In this document: piece by piece, positions 8,904-17,338 of the stretch | Position numbering within the stretch: the stretch's first letter is position 1 | How the letters are laid out: each line of letters opens with the position of its first letter | NCBI RefSeq assembly: GCF_001297015.1 | Contig: NZ_LIGE01000013.1 | Location: forward strand, 1-64,000 | Reading direction: 5' to 3' | DNA length: 64,000 nt | From: Pseudomonas sp. RIT-PI-r | GTDB lineage: Bacteria; Pseudomonadota; Gammaproteobacteria; Pseudomonadales; Pseudomonadaceae | Position numbers and translations under genes: made by a program | The notes under the pieces: generated by a model | Database searches by the model: none | Seen by the model: only the letters and a program-made list of their open reading frames with translations | Told to the model about the DNA's origin: nothing

Positions 8904-9527
8904 ATGCAAATATCCTCTGAACACCCGCTGCTGTTACGCATTGTCGACGACCTGGCCGAGCATGGCTGGTCGCAGCAGAACATCTTCCTGCCCGCCGGTT
9001 TGACCCGCGAGCTGGCCGCTGAGTGCCGTAAACGTGAGGCCGAAGGTGAGCTGGCGCCGGCAGCGGTTGGCCGTGGGCCGTTTTCAGAGATTCGCGAAGG
9101 AATTCGTGGCGACCATATTCAGTGGATCGACCCCGGTCAGGCCGAGTCCAGCGATCGTTACCTGAATCTGATGGAGAGCCTGCGCGAGGCGCTCAACCGG
9201 GGCTTGTTCCTCGGCCTCGAAGATTTTGAATGCCATTTCGCCCTGTATCCGCCCGGCGCGTTTTATCGCCGGCATGTCGACCGTTTTCGCGACGATGACA
9301 AGCGCATGGTCTCGGTGGTGGTCTACCTCAATGACGCGTGGCTGCCGGAGGACGGTGGTCAGTTGCGCATGTACCTGAACGATGAGCGCGTGCATGACGT
9401 GCAGCCTACCGGCGGCTGTCTGGTGGTGTTTCTTTCCGGCGAAGTGCCGCACGAAGTATTGCCGGCGCACCGCGAGCGCCTGTCGCTGACCGGCTGGTTC
9501 CGTCGCCGTGGCAACGAGCCGTTCTGA
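8904..9527 (+). CDS. 2-oxoglutarate/Fe(II) prolyl hydroxylase, PHD2-like (PPHD type)
   Basis: 207 aa. The jelly-roll core shows iron ligands H124 and D126 (RRHVDRF) and H183 (VPHEV), with R192 (RERLSL) for 2-oxoglutarate. YLNDAWLPEDGGQLRMY and the motif order resemble human HIF prolyl hydroxylase PHD2 closely. Pseudomonas has a described homologue, PPHD, which hydroxylates a proline of elongation factor EF-Tu; this is probably its orthologue (inference). ATG 8904 is preferred; an in-frame ATG at 8895 also exists. Only one base separates its stop from the next start, so the pair is an operon. Confidence 0.85.
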   Translation: MQISSEHPLLLRIVDDLAEHGWSQQNIFLPAGLTRELAAECRKREAEGELAPAAVGRGPFSEIREGIRGDHIQWIDPGQAESSDRYLNLMESLREALNRGLFLGLEDFECHFALYPPGAFYRRHVDRFRDDDKRMVSVVVYLNDAWLPEDGGQLRMYLNDERVHDVQPTGGCLVVFLSGEVPHEVLPAHRERLSLTGWFRRRGNEPF

Positions 9528-9528
9528 G

Positions 9529-10014
9529 ATGGACAAGATTCTGGTCAGCCGCTGCCTGTTGGGTCATCGCGTGCGTTATGACGGTGGCGCGAGCGGGCCG
9601 TTTGATCTGCTTGAACAGTGGATTGCCAAAGGGCGGGTGGTGCCGTTGTGTCCGGAGGTTGCCGGGGGGTTGCCGACGCCACGGGCGGCGGCGGAGATTC
9701 CGGGCGGGCAGGGTGCTGAGGTGCTGGATGGCGTCGCTGCGGTGATCACCACTGATGGCGAGGATGTCAGTGCGCAGTTTCTGGATGGCGCGCGGCAGGC
9801 GCTGGAGCTGGTGCAGAAGCACGGGGTTCGCGTGGCGGTGCTGAAGGCCAACAGTCCTTCTTGCGGGAATTTGCTGACGTATGACGGGTCGTTCAGTGGC
9901 GTCAAGGTCAATGGCGAAGGGGTGACGGCGGCGTTGCTCAAGCGCCATGGAGTGCAGGTGTTCAGCGAGCTTGAACTGCCGCAGGCCGCGCTGGCCCTTG
10001 CTGCTTTGGATTGA
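9529..10014 (+). CDS. DUF523 (TudS/RudS-like) iron-sulfur protein
   Basis: 161 aa, starting one base after the hydroxylase stop. Three well-spaced cysteines, C9 (SRCLLG), C41 (PLCPEVAGG) and C112 (SPSCG), match the three [4Fe-4S] ligands of DUF523 proteins such as the thiouracil desulfidase TudS. Stand-alone DUF523 proteins of this length have been linked to desulfuration of thio-pyrimidines. Activity here is inferred from the family. Coupling with the hydroxylase may simply reflect shared transcription. Confidence 0.85.
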   Translation: MDKILVSRCLLGHRVRYDGGASGPFDLLEQWIAKGRVVPLCPEVAGGLPTPRAAAEIPGGQGAEVLDGVAAVITTDGEDVSAQFLDGARQALELVQKHGVRVAVLKANSPSCGNLLTYDGSFSGVKVNGEGVTAALLKRHGVQVFSELELPQAALALAALD

Positions 10015-10027
10015 TCCGCAATCGTTG

Positions 10028-10236
10028 CCCTCACCCCAGCCCTCTCCCGGAGGGAGAGGGGGCCGACCGAAGTGTCTGGCACTATTCATCGACCTGAAAG
10101 ACCTTATCGACTATGGATTCGACAAAGCCATGACCAGCCGATTTCGGATTCGGCACATCCATTTCAGGTCGAAGTCCCTCTCAAGCATCCCCCAATCAGT
10201 CCCCTCTCCCTCCGGGAGAGGGCTAGGGTGAGGGGC
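10028..10236. repeat. MITE-like ~200-bp element, copy 2
   Basis: Terminal inverted repeats CCCTCACCCCAGCCCTCTCC and GGGAGAGGGCTAGGGTGAGG. The core holds the reverse complement of the copy-1 core motif (CATCGACCTGAAAG, then CTATGGATTCG) and a second direct half (TTTCAGGTCGAAG), as if the centre were duplicated or inverted. It lies between convergent genes. Confidence 0.85.
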
Positions 10237-10238
10237 TT

Positions 10239-10805
10239 TTAAGGCTTCAACCATTTTTCGGACAGCGCCGCCAGACGCCCATCCGCTTTGATCCGCTGCA
10301 TCGCACTCGCAAGGCTGGCCTGAAACGCCGGATTACCCTTCTGAAACGGTATCGCCAACTCCACCGGTGCGCTTGCCTTTGGCTTGGCGTCGGTCAGCGT
10401 CTGCACCAAGACCATCGGCCGTGGCTGCTCATCTTTTCTCGCCAGCAACTGCGAATCGACCTTGCCATAAGGTTCGCTGAAGTCGAAACGATCCTTGAGT
10501 TCGGGTGTCAGTGCTATGTGATTGAGCGCGACGTCGTACTTGCCGCTTTCGACGCCCTGGAGCAGATCGGCCTCGTCGGTGACGATGAAGTCGGCGCGAA
10601 CATCCAGCTCGTTAGCCAATAGTTGTCCAAGCTCGACCTCGAACCCCGTGAGTTTGTCGCCGTCATCCTTGTAATTGAAGGGCGGTGTATTAGCCTCAAG
10701 GGCTATGCGCAGCTCGCCACGGTCGTTGACGTCATCAATCAGTTCGGCGTGAGCCAAAGGGCTCAAAAGGGGTAGCAGGCAGATCAGGCCAGGCAAAAAG
10801 CGCAT
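10239..10805 (-). CDS. Compact periplasmic amino-acid-type solute-binding protein
   Basis: 188 aa; ATG 10805 follows an AAGGAG site. A signal peptide (MRFLPGLICLLPLLSPLAHA) is followed by lobe 1 of an SBP_bac_3 fold (GELRIALEANTPPFNYKDDG, GFEVELGQLLA, KYDVALNHIALTPELKDRF). Typical members run 240-260 aa; here most of lobe 2 is absent and the chain jumps to the closing segment (FQKGNPAFQASLASAM to ALSEKWLKP). The reading frame is clean, so this is a shortened form and not an obvious pseudogene. Ligand binding may be lost or altered. No permease or ATPase gene is adjacent. Confidence 0.8.
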   Translation of the reverse strand: MRFLPGLICLLPLLSPLAHAELIDDVNDRGELRIALEANTPPFNYKDDGDKLTGFEVELGQLLANELDVRADFIVTDEADLLQGVESGKYDVALNHIALTPELKDRFDFSEPYGKVDSQLLARKDEQPRPMVLVQTLTDAKPKASAPVELAIPFQKGNPAFQASLASAMQRIKADGRLAALSEKWLKP

Positions 10806-10939
10806 GGTCACTCCTTTGAAATCATTAATGCGACGCTCTGAGTCAGGCTCGCTTTGCTATGGTTGTCGAGTGCCTTCGACAACGAATGGTCATGAAGTTG
10901 TCATGACCGTGCGGATTTTACGGAAAACTGGAGAAGAAA

Positions 10940-11365
10940 ATGAAAAGCTTTATGTCACGTGCAACGTTGGCGGGTGTGCTGATGGGTGTTTCGGTGCTGG
11001 CCAGTGCTGCCACACCCGCGCCAAAAGGCGCCGAAGTGTTCATCGTTTCTCCCGAGGACGGGGCCACGGTTTCGCAGACTTTCACCGTCAAGTTCGGTAC
11101 CAAGGACGTCGCCCTGGCGCCGGCCGGTGATGTCACCAAGAACACCGGTCACCATCACCTGCTGATCGACGCCAAGGACATTGTTCCTGCCGGTTCGGTT
11201 GTCCCTACCGATGCCAACCATATGCACTTCGGCAAGGCGCAGACCCAGGCTGACATCAAGCTCGCCCCGGGCAAACACACCTTGCAGCTGGAACTTGGCG
11301 ACAGCGGTCACATGGCATTCGATCCGCCAATCGTCTCGAAGAAAATCACCATCAACGTCGAATAA
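10940..11365 (+). CDS. DUF4399 periplasmic protein
   Basis: 141 aa with a signal peptide (residues 1-23, ending LASAA). The remainder is a beta-rich domain with TKNTGHHHLLIDAKD and DANHMHFGKAQT, the histidine-rich signature of DUF4399, suggesting metal contact. Family function is unknown. A GGAGAAGAAA ribosome site precedes ATG 10940, and a strong terminator follows the stop. Monocistronic, divergent from the solute-binding protein. Confidence 0.85.
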   Translation: MKSFMSRATLAGVLMGVSVLASAATPAPKGAEVFIVSPEDGATVSQTFTVKFGTKDVALAPAGDVTKNTGHHHLLIDAKDIVPAGSVVPTDANHMHFGKAQTQADIKLAPGKHTLQLELGDSGHMAFDPPIVSKKITINVE

Positions 11366-11382
11366 CCGTTTCGCCGTGCATG

Positions 11383-11413
11383 AAAAAGGGAGCCCGAAGG
11401 CTCCCTTTTTTTT
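11383..11413. terminator. Bidirectional rho-independent terminator
   Basis: Stem AAAAAGGGAGCC with GGCTCCCTTTTT around a CGAA tetraloop, followed by eight T. It lies between the convergent DUF4399 and serA genes and has a T-run on either strand, so it should stop both transcripts. Confidence 0.95.
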
Positions 11414-11427
11414 CGCTCAGCGTTCGA

Positions 11428-12657
11428 TCAGAACAACACACGACTACGGATGGTGCCGTTGATGTGCTGCAGCTTCTCTTGCGCCAGATCCGAGTACTCG
11501 GCGTCGACGTCGATCACCACGTAGCCAACCTTCTCGTTGGTCTGCAGGAACTGACCGGAGATGTTGATGCCGTTTTCGGCGAAGACCTTGTTGATCTCGC
11601 TCATCACGCCCGGGATGTTCTCGTGGATGTGCAGCAGGCGGTGCTTGCCAGGGTGAGCCGGCAGGGCCACTTCCGGGAAGTTTACCGACGAAACGGAGGT
11701 ACCGTTGTCGCTGTACTTGACCAGTTTCTCTGCCACTTCCAGACCGATGTTGGCTTGCGCTTCGGCGGTCGAACCACCGATGTGCGGGGTCAGGATGACG
11801 TTGTCGAGGCCACGCAGCGGGCTTTCGAACTCTTCGTCATTGGAGCGTGGCTCCACCGGGAAGACGTCGATGGCCGCGCCGATCAGGTGCTTGTCCTTGA
11901 TCGCGTCCGCCAGGGCGTCCAGTTCAACCACGGTGCCACGCGCCGCGTTGATCAGAATGCCGCCCTTCTTGATGGCGCGGATTTCCTTCTCGCCGATCAT
12001 CCACTGGGTCGCAGCGGTTTCCGGAACGTGCAGGGTGACGATGTCGGACATGCCCAGCAGTTCGGTCAGGCTACCGATCTGGGTCGCGTTGCCCAGCGGC
12101 AGCTTGGTCACGGTGTCATAGAAGTACACCTGCATGCCCAGACCTTCAGCCAGAACCGACAGCTGCGTACCGATCGAGCCGTAGCCGACGATGCCCAGTT
12201 TCTTGCCACGGATCTCGAAGGAATTGGCTGCGGATTTGATCCAGCCGCCACGGTGGCAGGAAGCGTTTTTCTCCGGGATGCCGCGCAGCAGCAGGATCGC
12301 TTCGGCCAGCACCAGCTCGGCTACGGAGCGGGTGTTGGAGTAAGGCGCGTTGAACACGGCAATACCGCGCTCACGGGCAGCACTCAGGTCGACCTGGTTG
12401 GTGCCGATGCAGAAACAGCCGACCGCAACCAGCTTCTTCGCGTGATCGAAGATCTCTTCGGTCAGTTGGGTGCGCGAACGAATGCCGATGAAGTGAGCGT
12501 CAGCGATCTTTTCCTTGAGCTGGGCTTCCGGCAAGGAACCTGTCAGGTATTCGATGCTGGTGTAGCCCGCCGCCTTGAGGACGTCGACAGCCGATTGGTG
12601 GACGCCTTCGAGAAGAAGGAACTTGATCTTGCTCTTATCGAGAGAAGTCTTGCTCAT
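11428..12657 (-). CDS. serA: D-3-phosphoglycerate dehydrogenase
   Basis: First enzyme of serine synthesis, oxidising 3-phosphoglycerate with NAD. 409 aa, starting MSKTSLDKSKIKF at 12657. The NAD fold GIVGYGSIGTQ sits near residue 160, the catalytic-region HIGGSTAEAQ follows, and the C-terminal ACT domain (YVVIDVDAEYSDLAQEKL) gives serine feedback inhibition. The gene is divergent from a D-2-hydroxyglutarate dehydrogenase. SerA can reduce 2-oxoglutarate to D-2-hydroxyglutarate, which the neighbour reoxidises; the two have been shown to be coupled in Pseudomonas. Confidence 0.97.
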   Translation of the reverse strand: MSKTSLDKSKIKFLLLEGVHQSAVDVLKAAGYTSIEYLTGSLPEAQLKEKIADAHFIGIRSRTQLTEEIFDHAKKLVAVGCFCIGTNQVDLSAARERGIAVFNAPYSNTRSVAELVLAEAILLLRGIPEKNASCHRGGWIKSAANSFEIRGKKLGIVGYGSIGTQLSVLAEGLGMQVYFYDTVTKLPLGNATQIGSLTELLGMSDIVTLHVPETAATQWMIGEKEIRAIKKGGILINAARGTVVELDALADAIKDKHLIGAAIDVFPVEPRSNDEEFESPLRGLDNVILTPHIGGSTAEAQANIGLEVAEKLVKYSDNGTSVSSVNFPEVALPAHPGKHRLLHIHENIPGVMSEINKVFAENGINISGQFLQTNEKVGYVVIDVDAEYSDLAQEKLQHINGTIRSRVLF

Positions 12658-12861
12658 CTGCGTAAACCTGTATCCCGGAGAAAAATGGCAGGAAATGGTC
12701 AACAGACGCTGACCCGGACGACAAGAAAGTCGTCTCCGCGGATCTGGCCTTGGGCACTGTCCTGCGGGGTCGATATGCTAGCATAGCCTCCCCGCTAAAC
12801 ACTCATTCCTGCGACGTGAAGCGTTCTCAGGATGACCATGAATTGTTCGAGAGTTCTGTCG

Positions 12862-14256
12862 ATGACCAATCCTGCCCTGATTGATGAACTGAAGACCCTG
12901 GTCGAGCCTGGCAAGGTCCTGACCGACGCCGACTCCCTGAATGCATACGGCAAGGATTGGACCAAGCACTTCGCCCCGGCGCCCAGCGCCATTGTGTTTC
13001 CCAAGACCATCGAGCAGGTGCAGGCGGTTGTCCGCTGGGCCAATACGCACAAGGTGGCGCTGGTGCCGTCGGGCGGGCGCACCGGGCTTTCCGCCGCTGC
13101 GGTGGCGGCGAATGGTGAAGTGGTGGTCTCGTTCGACTACATGAATCAGATTCTCGACGTGAACCTCACTGACCGCACCGCCGTTTGTCAGCCGGGGGTG
13201 GTCACTGAGCATTTGCAGAACGTCGCCGAAGAAAAAGGCCTGTATTACCCGGTCGACTTCGCCTCGGCAGGTTCCAGCCAGATTGGCGGCAACATCGGCA
13301 CCAATGCTGGCGGGATCAAAGTGATTCGCTACGGCATGACCCGTAACTGGGTGGCCGGCATGAAAGTCGTCACCGGCAAGGGCGATGTGCTCGAACTGAA
13401 CAAAGACCTGATCAAGAACGCCACCGGTTACGACCTGCGCCAGCTGTTCATCGGCGCTGAAGGCACGCTGGGTTTCGTCGTCGAAGCGACCATGCGCCTC
13501 GATCGCGCGCCGAAAAACCTCACCGCGATGGTCCTCGGCACCGCCGATTTCGATTCGATCATGCCGGTGCTGCACGCTTTCCAGGGCAAGCTCGACCTGA
13601 CCGCGTTCGAATTCTTCTCCGACAAAGCCCTGGCCAAAGTCATGGGCCGTGGCGACGTACCGGCGCCGTTCGAAACCGATTGCCCGTTCTACGCGTTGCT
13701 GGAGTTCGAAGCGACCACCGAAGAAGTGGCCAACAGCGCGCTGGAAACCTTCGAGCACTGCGTCGAGCAGGGCTGGGTGCTGGACGGCGTGATGAGCCAG
13801 AGCGAAACCCAACTGCAGAACCTGTGGAAGCTGCGCGAGTACATCTCCGAGACCATCTCGCACTGGACGCCGTACAAGAACGACATCTCGGTCACCGTGT
13901 CGAAAGTACCGGCGTTCCTGAAGGAAATCGACGCGATCGTCGGCGAACACTACCCGGACTTCGAAATCGTCTGGTTCGGCCACATCGGCGACGGCAATCT
14001 GCACTTGAACATCCTCAAGCCGGATAACCTGAGCAAGGACGAGTTCTTCGCCAAGTGCGCGACCGTCAACAAGTGGGTGTTCGAAACCGTCGAGAAGTAC
14101 AACGGTTCGATTTCCGCCGAACACGGCGTGGGCATGACCAAACGCGATTACTTGACCTACAGCCGCTCGCCGGTTGAGATCGAGTACATGAAAGCGGTTA
14201 AAGCGGTGTTCGACCCGAACGGCATCATGAACCCGGGCAAGATCTTCGCGGTTTGA
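12862..14256 (+). CDS. D-2-hydroxyglutarate dehydrogenase (FAD-binding oxidoreductase)
   Basis: 464 aa flavoprotein of the FAD_binding_4/GlcD family. VPSGGRTGLSAAAVAANGE and GGNIGTNAGGIKVIRYG bind FAD, and the C-terminal FGHIGDGNLHLNI plus SAEHGVG are the metal and substrate site. ATG 12862 gives the length usual for pseudomonad orthologues next to serA; in-frame ATGs at 12832 and 12838 also exist. The enzyme oxidises D-2-hydroxyglutarate made as a by-product by SerA, passing electrons to electron-transfer flavoprotein. The downstream FAH-family gene is probably co-transcribed. Confidence 0.92.
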   Translation: MTNPALIDELKTLVEPGKVLTDADSLNAYGKDWTKHFAPAPSAIVFPKTIEQVQAVVRWANTHKVALVPSGGRTGLSAAAVAANGEVVVSFDYMNQILDVNLTDRTAVCQPGVVTEHLQNVAEEKGLYYPVDFASAGSSQIGGNIGTNAGGIKVIRYGMTRNWVAGMKVVTGKGDVLELNKDLIKNATGYDLRQLFIGAEGTLGFVVEATMRLDRAPKNLTAMVLGTADFDSIMPVLHAFQGKLDLTAFEFFSDKALAKVMGRGDVPAPFETDCPFYALLEFEATTEEVANSALETFEHCVEQGWVLDGVMSQSETQLQNLWKLREYISETISHWTPYKNDISVTVSKVPAFLKEIDAIVGEHYPDFEIVWFGHIGDGNLHLNILKPDNLSKDEFFAKCATVNKWVFETVEKYNGSISAEHGVGMTKRDYLTYSRSPVEIEYMKAVKAVFDPNGIMNPGKIFAV

Positions 14257-14297
14257 TCTGTAATCTTTGATGAATCAATGAAGGCAGGAGTCGGTAA

Positions 14298-14963
14298 ATG
14301 AGCTATCAGCACCAGTACGTCGACGGCACGCGCATCCACTTCCCGATCGGGAAAGTCGTGTGCATTGGCCGTAATTACGCCGAACACGCCAAGGAACTGG
14401 ACAACCCGGTGCCTACCGAGCCGTTGCTGTTCATCAAGCCGGGCAGTTGCGTGGTGCCGCTGGAAGGCGGTTTTGCCATTCCGACCGAGCGCGGCTCGGT
14501 GCACTACGAAGCGGAAATCGCCGTGTTGATCGGCAAGCCATTGTCGACCAAGCCAAGCCGTGAAGAAGTGCTCGACGCCATCTCCGGTTTCGCCCCGGCG
14601 CTGGACCTGACCCTGCGCGACAAGCAGGCCGAGCTGAAAGCCAAGGGCCTGCCGTGGGAAATCGCCAAGTCGTTCGACGGCGCAGCGGTAATTGCTCCGT
14701 TCGTAGTCGGCAGCACCTTCGCTGATCTGACCGACATCGGTATTCGCCTGACCATCAACGGCGAAGTCCGCCAGGACGGCAACAGCAGTGCGATGCTCAA
14801 CCCGATCGTGCCGATGATCCAGCACATGGCTGGCTGCTTCTCGCTGCAGGCGGGTGACGTGATCCTCACCGGCACGCCAGTCGGCGTCGGCCCGCTGAAC
14901 GTTGGTGACGACATCGTCCTCGAACTGGTCGGTGCGAGCAGCTTCACCAGCAGCGTGCGCTAA
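14298..14963 (+). CDS. Fumarylacetoacetate hydrolase family protein
   Basis: 221 aa, starting 41 bases after the dehydrogenase gene with a GGCAGGAG site. CIGRNYAEHAKEL, the metal-binding block VHYEAEIAVLIGK and the late ILTGTPVGVGPL are diagnostic of the small FAH fold (fumarylpyruvate hydrolase, acylpyruvase and oxaloacetate decarboxylase group). Which of these reactions it performs cannot be decided by sequence alone. Confidence 0.88.
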   Translation: MSYQHQYVDGTRIHFPIGKVVCIGRNYAEHAKELDNPVPTEPLLFIKPGSCVVPLEGGFAIPTERGSVHYEAEIAVLIGKPLSTKPSREEVLDAISGFAPALDLTLRDKQAELKAKGLPWEIAKSFDGAAVIAPFVVGSTFADLTDIGIRLTINGEVRQDGNSSAMLNPIVPMIQHMAGCFSLQAGDVILTGTPVGVGPLNVGDDIVLELVGASSFTSSVR

Positions 14964-14983
14964 TCGCCACGCCGCAAATCCCC

Positions 14984-15074
14984 TGTGGGAGCGAGCCTGC
15001 TCGCGAAGGCGCCAGGTCAGTCGACATCATCGTTGCCTGACACTCCGTCTTTCGCGAGCAGGCTCGCTCCCACA
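14984..15074. repeat. Inverted REP pair (GTGGGAGCGAGCC class)
   Basis: Arms TGTGGGAGCGAGCCTGCTCG onward and the complement at 15050-15074, separated by ~40 bases. This is the G-rich variant of the REP arm, lying 3' of the FAH gene. Confidence 0.94.
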
Positions 15075-15232
15075 TTGTTTTGTGGCGCCCTGAAAGTTGC
15101 CGGCAACACACGACAATCCCGCCATTTGCCGTTTTTTTCACATCCTGTCTGGATAATTTCCGTAATTCTGGCGTCTGAGCCGGTCTCTTTGTGCTATTAC
15201 CCATAGCCTGAATTTTCGGAACGCGTCCTTCG

Positions 15233-16156
15233 ATGTCCTCTCCAACTCAGCTCAAACCCGTCCGCCGCTCTCGTTTTGCCCTGCGTTGGTATTCCTGGCT
15301 GCTACTGGCCATTGTCGCCGCTTATGGCCTGGCGTTCGCCATGCATTGGGATGACCGTGGCGTGCTCTGGGTACTGGAGCGTTTCGAGAGCCCGGCCGAG
15401 CAGAAGGAAAGCGTCTGGCTACCGGACTATCGCGCAGTGATCGATGCAAAGTTGCTGCCGGGCATGGAGAAGGACGAAGCCTCCGACCTGTCCTATAACC
15501 CGCAGACCAAAACCCTGTTTTCGGTGATGGGCAAGAACCCGTTTCTCGCTGAGCTGAGCCTGCAAGGCGATGTTCTACGCAAGATGCCGCTCAAGGGCTG
15601 GAGCAATCCCGAAGGCCTGACCGTCATGGAAAACGGCTTGATGGCGATTGTCGACGAGCGTGAGCACATGCTCTCTATCGTCAAAGTCGACGCCAACACC
15701 CGCGAGCTGAATATCGCCGATTTCCCGAAATACGACCTCGGCCCGTCGAAAGATCAGAACAAGGCTTTCGAAGCCATCACCTGGGACCCGCGCAATCAGC
15801 AACTGCTGCTGGGCGAGGAACGACCGCCGGCGTTGTTTACCTGGAAAAGCGACGGCAGCCAGACGCTGAAGGGCGACAAGCAGAAGCTGGATAGCGATGA
15901 GCTGGATATCCGCAACCTCTCAGCCTTGGCCATTGATCCGCGCACCGGCCATACATTGGTGCTCTCCGCTGATTCGCACTTGCTCCTGGAACTGGACGAG
16001 AAGGGCGAACAGGTCAGTTTCATGACCTTGCTTGGCGGTTTCAACGGCCTGAAGAAAACCATTCCTCGCGCCGAAGGCGTGACCATGGACGAGGCGGGCA
16101 CGCTGTACATGGTCAGCGAGCCGAACCTGTTTTATCGCTTCGAAAAACAGCGATAA
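15233..16156 (+). CDS. SdiA-regulated-type beta-propeller protein, copy 1
   Basis: 307 aa. One N-terminal membrane segment (residues ~20-38) is followed by a periplasmic domain with DLSYNPQTKTLFSVMGKNP, GWSNPEGLTV and AEGVTMDEAGTLYMVSEPN, the repeating blade pattern of SdiA-regulated (YjiK-like) proteins. Function unknown. A paralogue follows on the same strand at 16274; the two share segment order and the ending TLYxVSEPNLFYxF, so they arose by tandem duplication. Confidence 0.85.
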   Translation: MSSPTQLKPVRRSRFALRWYSWLLLAIVAAYGLAFAMHWDDRGVLWVLERFESPAEQKESVWLPDYRAVIDAKLLPGMEKDEASDLSYNPQTKTLFSVMGKNPFLAELSLQGDVLRKMPLKGWSNPEGLTVMENGLMAIVDEREHMLSIVKVDANTRELNIADFPKYDLGPSKDQNKAFEAITWDPRNQQLLLGEERPPALFTWKSDGSQTLKGDKQKLDSDELDIRNLSALAIDPRTGHTLVLSADSHLLLELDEKGEQVSFMTLLGGFNGLKKTIPRAEGVTMDEAGTLYMVSEPNLFYRFEKQR

Positions 16157-16273
16157 CTGTCCTCGCGGCAATTTCAGACAAGTCTGATTGTCCTGACAGG
16201 CAAGTGGCCATTAAGCTTCAGTTCAGACGTGCGTGATATTTCATCCGCCTGTTTTGACTTCGAGCCCGCCCGA

Positions 16274-17191
16274 ATGCGTCGACTTGCCCGTCCCAAACCT
16301 CTGTTTATCCTTCTGTCGGTGATGGCCCTGATCGCGTTGATTGCGATCGGCCAATACATGCGCCTGTTCGAGCGTGCCTGGTTCAACCTGCATACGTTGT
16401 GGCAGACGCAGAGCAGTGAGTCCATTGCTCTGGACCAATATCGGGTCGAGATCGAGGCGCGGGTCATCGACGGGCTGAACGACGATGTTTCAGCATTGAC
16501 CTTCGATCCGGTGCGCAAAAGCCTGTTCACCGTGACCAACAAGAATGCCGAACTGGTCGAGTTGTCGCTGGAGGGCAAGATCCTGCGGCGCATCGCCCTG
16601 ATCGGCTTCGGCGACCCGGAAGCGGTCGAGTTCATCAGCGCCGATACTTACGTGATCACTGATGAGCGCCAGCAGCGGCTGATCAAGATTCATCTGGAAA
16701 AAGACACGACCTTCCTCGATGCGGCCGACGCCGAGCAGATGACCCTCGGTGTGCACATGAGTGGCAACAAGGGGTTCGAGGGGTTGGCCTATGATTCAGT
16801 CGGCAAGCGCCTGTTTGTTGCAAAAGAGCGCGATCCGATGCTGATCTACGAAGTGCATGGCTTTCCGCACTTCAACCCGGAAAAGTCCTACGCGGTGCAC
16901 GTGATCAACAACCCCAAGCGCGATGCCGGGATGTTCGTGCGCGATCTGTCGAGTTTGCAGTACGACGAGCGCAGCGGGCATTTGCTGGCGCTGTCGGATG
17001 AGTCGCGATTGATTCTGGAGCTGGATGTCGACGGGCGTCCGTTGAGCACCATGTCGATCAGTGGCGGGCGTCAGGGTTTGAAGAAAACCGTGCCGCAGGC
17101 GGAAGGGATTGCGATGGATGATGACGGCACGCTGTACCTGGTGAGCGAACCGAACCTGTTCTACGTCTTCAAAAAACCAACGCCAAACTAA
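16274..17191 (+). CDS. SdiA-regulated-type beta-propeller protein, copy 2
   Basis: 305 aa from ATG 16274; no strong ribosome site is visible and an in-frame start at 16229 is possible. An N-terminal membrane segment (LFILLSVMALIALIAIG) precedes the same propeller domain as the preceding gene (LTFDPVRKSLFTVTNKN, AEGIAMDDDGTLYLVSEPN). The paralogues have diverged widely, so the duplication is old. 117 bases separate the two genes; a shared transcript is likely. Confidence 0.82.
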   Translation: MRRLARPKPLFILLSVMALIALIAIGQYMRLFERAWFNLHTLWQTQSSESIALDQYRVEIEARVIDGLNDDVSALTFDPVRKSLFTVTNKNAELVELSLEGKILRRIALIGFGDPEAVEFISADTYVITDERQQRLIKIHLEKDTTFLDAADAEQMTLGVHMSGNKGFEGLAYDSVGKRLFVAKERDPMLIYEVHGFPHFNPEKSYAVHVINNPKRDAGMFVRDLSSLQYDERSGHLLALSDESRLILELDVDGRPLSTMSISGGRQGLKKTVPQAEGIAMDDDGTLYLVSEPNLFYVFKKPTPN

Positions 17192-17209
17192 CCAACACCA
17201 CAAAACCAA

Positions 17210-17298
17210 TGTAGGAGTGAGCCTGCTCGCGATAGCGGTGTGTCAGTCGACATTTATATCAACTGACACACCGCTATCGCGAGCAGGCTCACTCCTAC
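17210..17298. repeat. Inverted REP pair (GTAGGAGTGAGCC class)
   Basis: Left arm TGTAGGAGTGAGCCTGCTCG through GCGGTGTGTCAG and its near-perfect complement, forming a stem of about 35 bp. It lies between convergent genes. Confidence 0.95.
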
Positions 17299-17338
17299 CG
17301 GTTTATTCGTCTGTCCACAGATGTGTGGGTGACTGGAC

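Noticed and set aside
10239..10805. Solute-binding protein as a frameshifted pseudogene
   Set aside because: The frame is uninterrupted, with signal peptide and natural C-terminus; the missing part is an in-frame absence.
12778..14124. 448-codon open frame antisense to the D-2-hydroxyglutarate dehydrogenase
   Set aside because: Shadow of a gene with intact family motifs; no ribosome site or recognisable domain.
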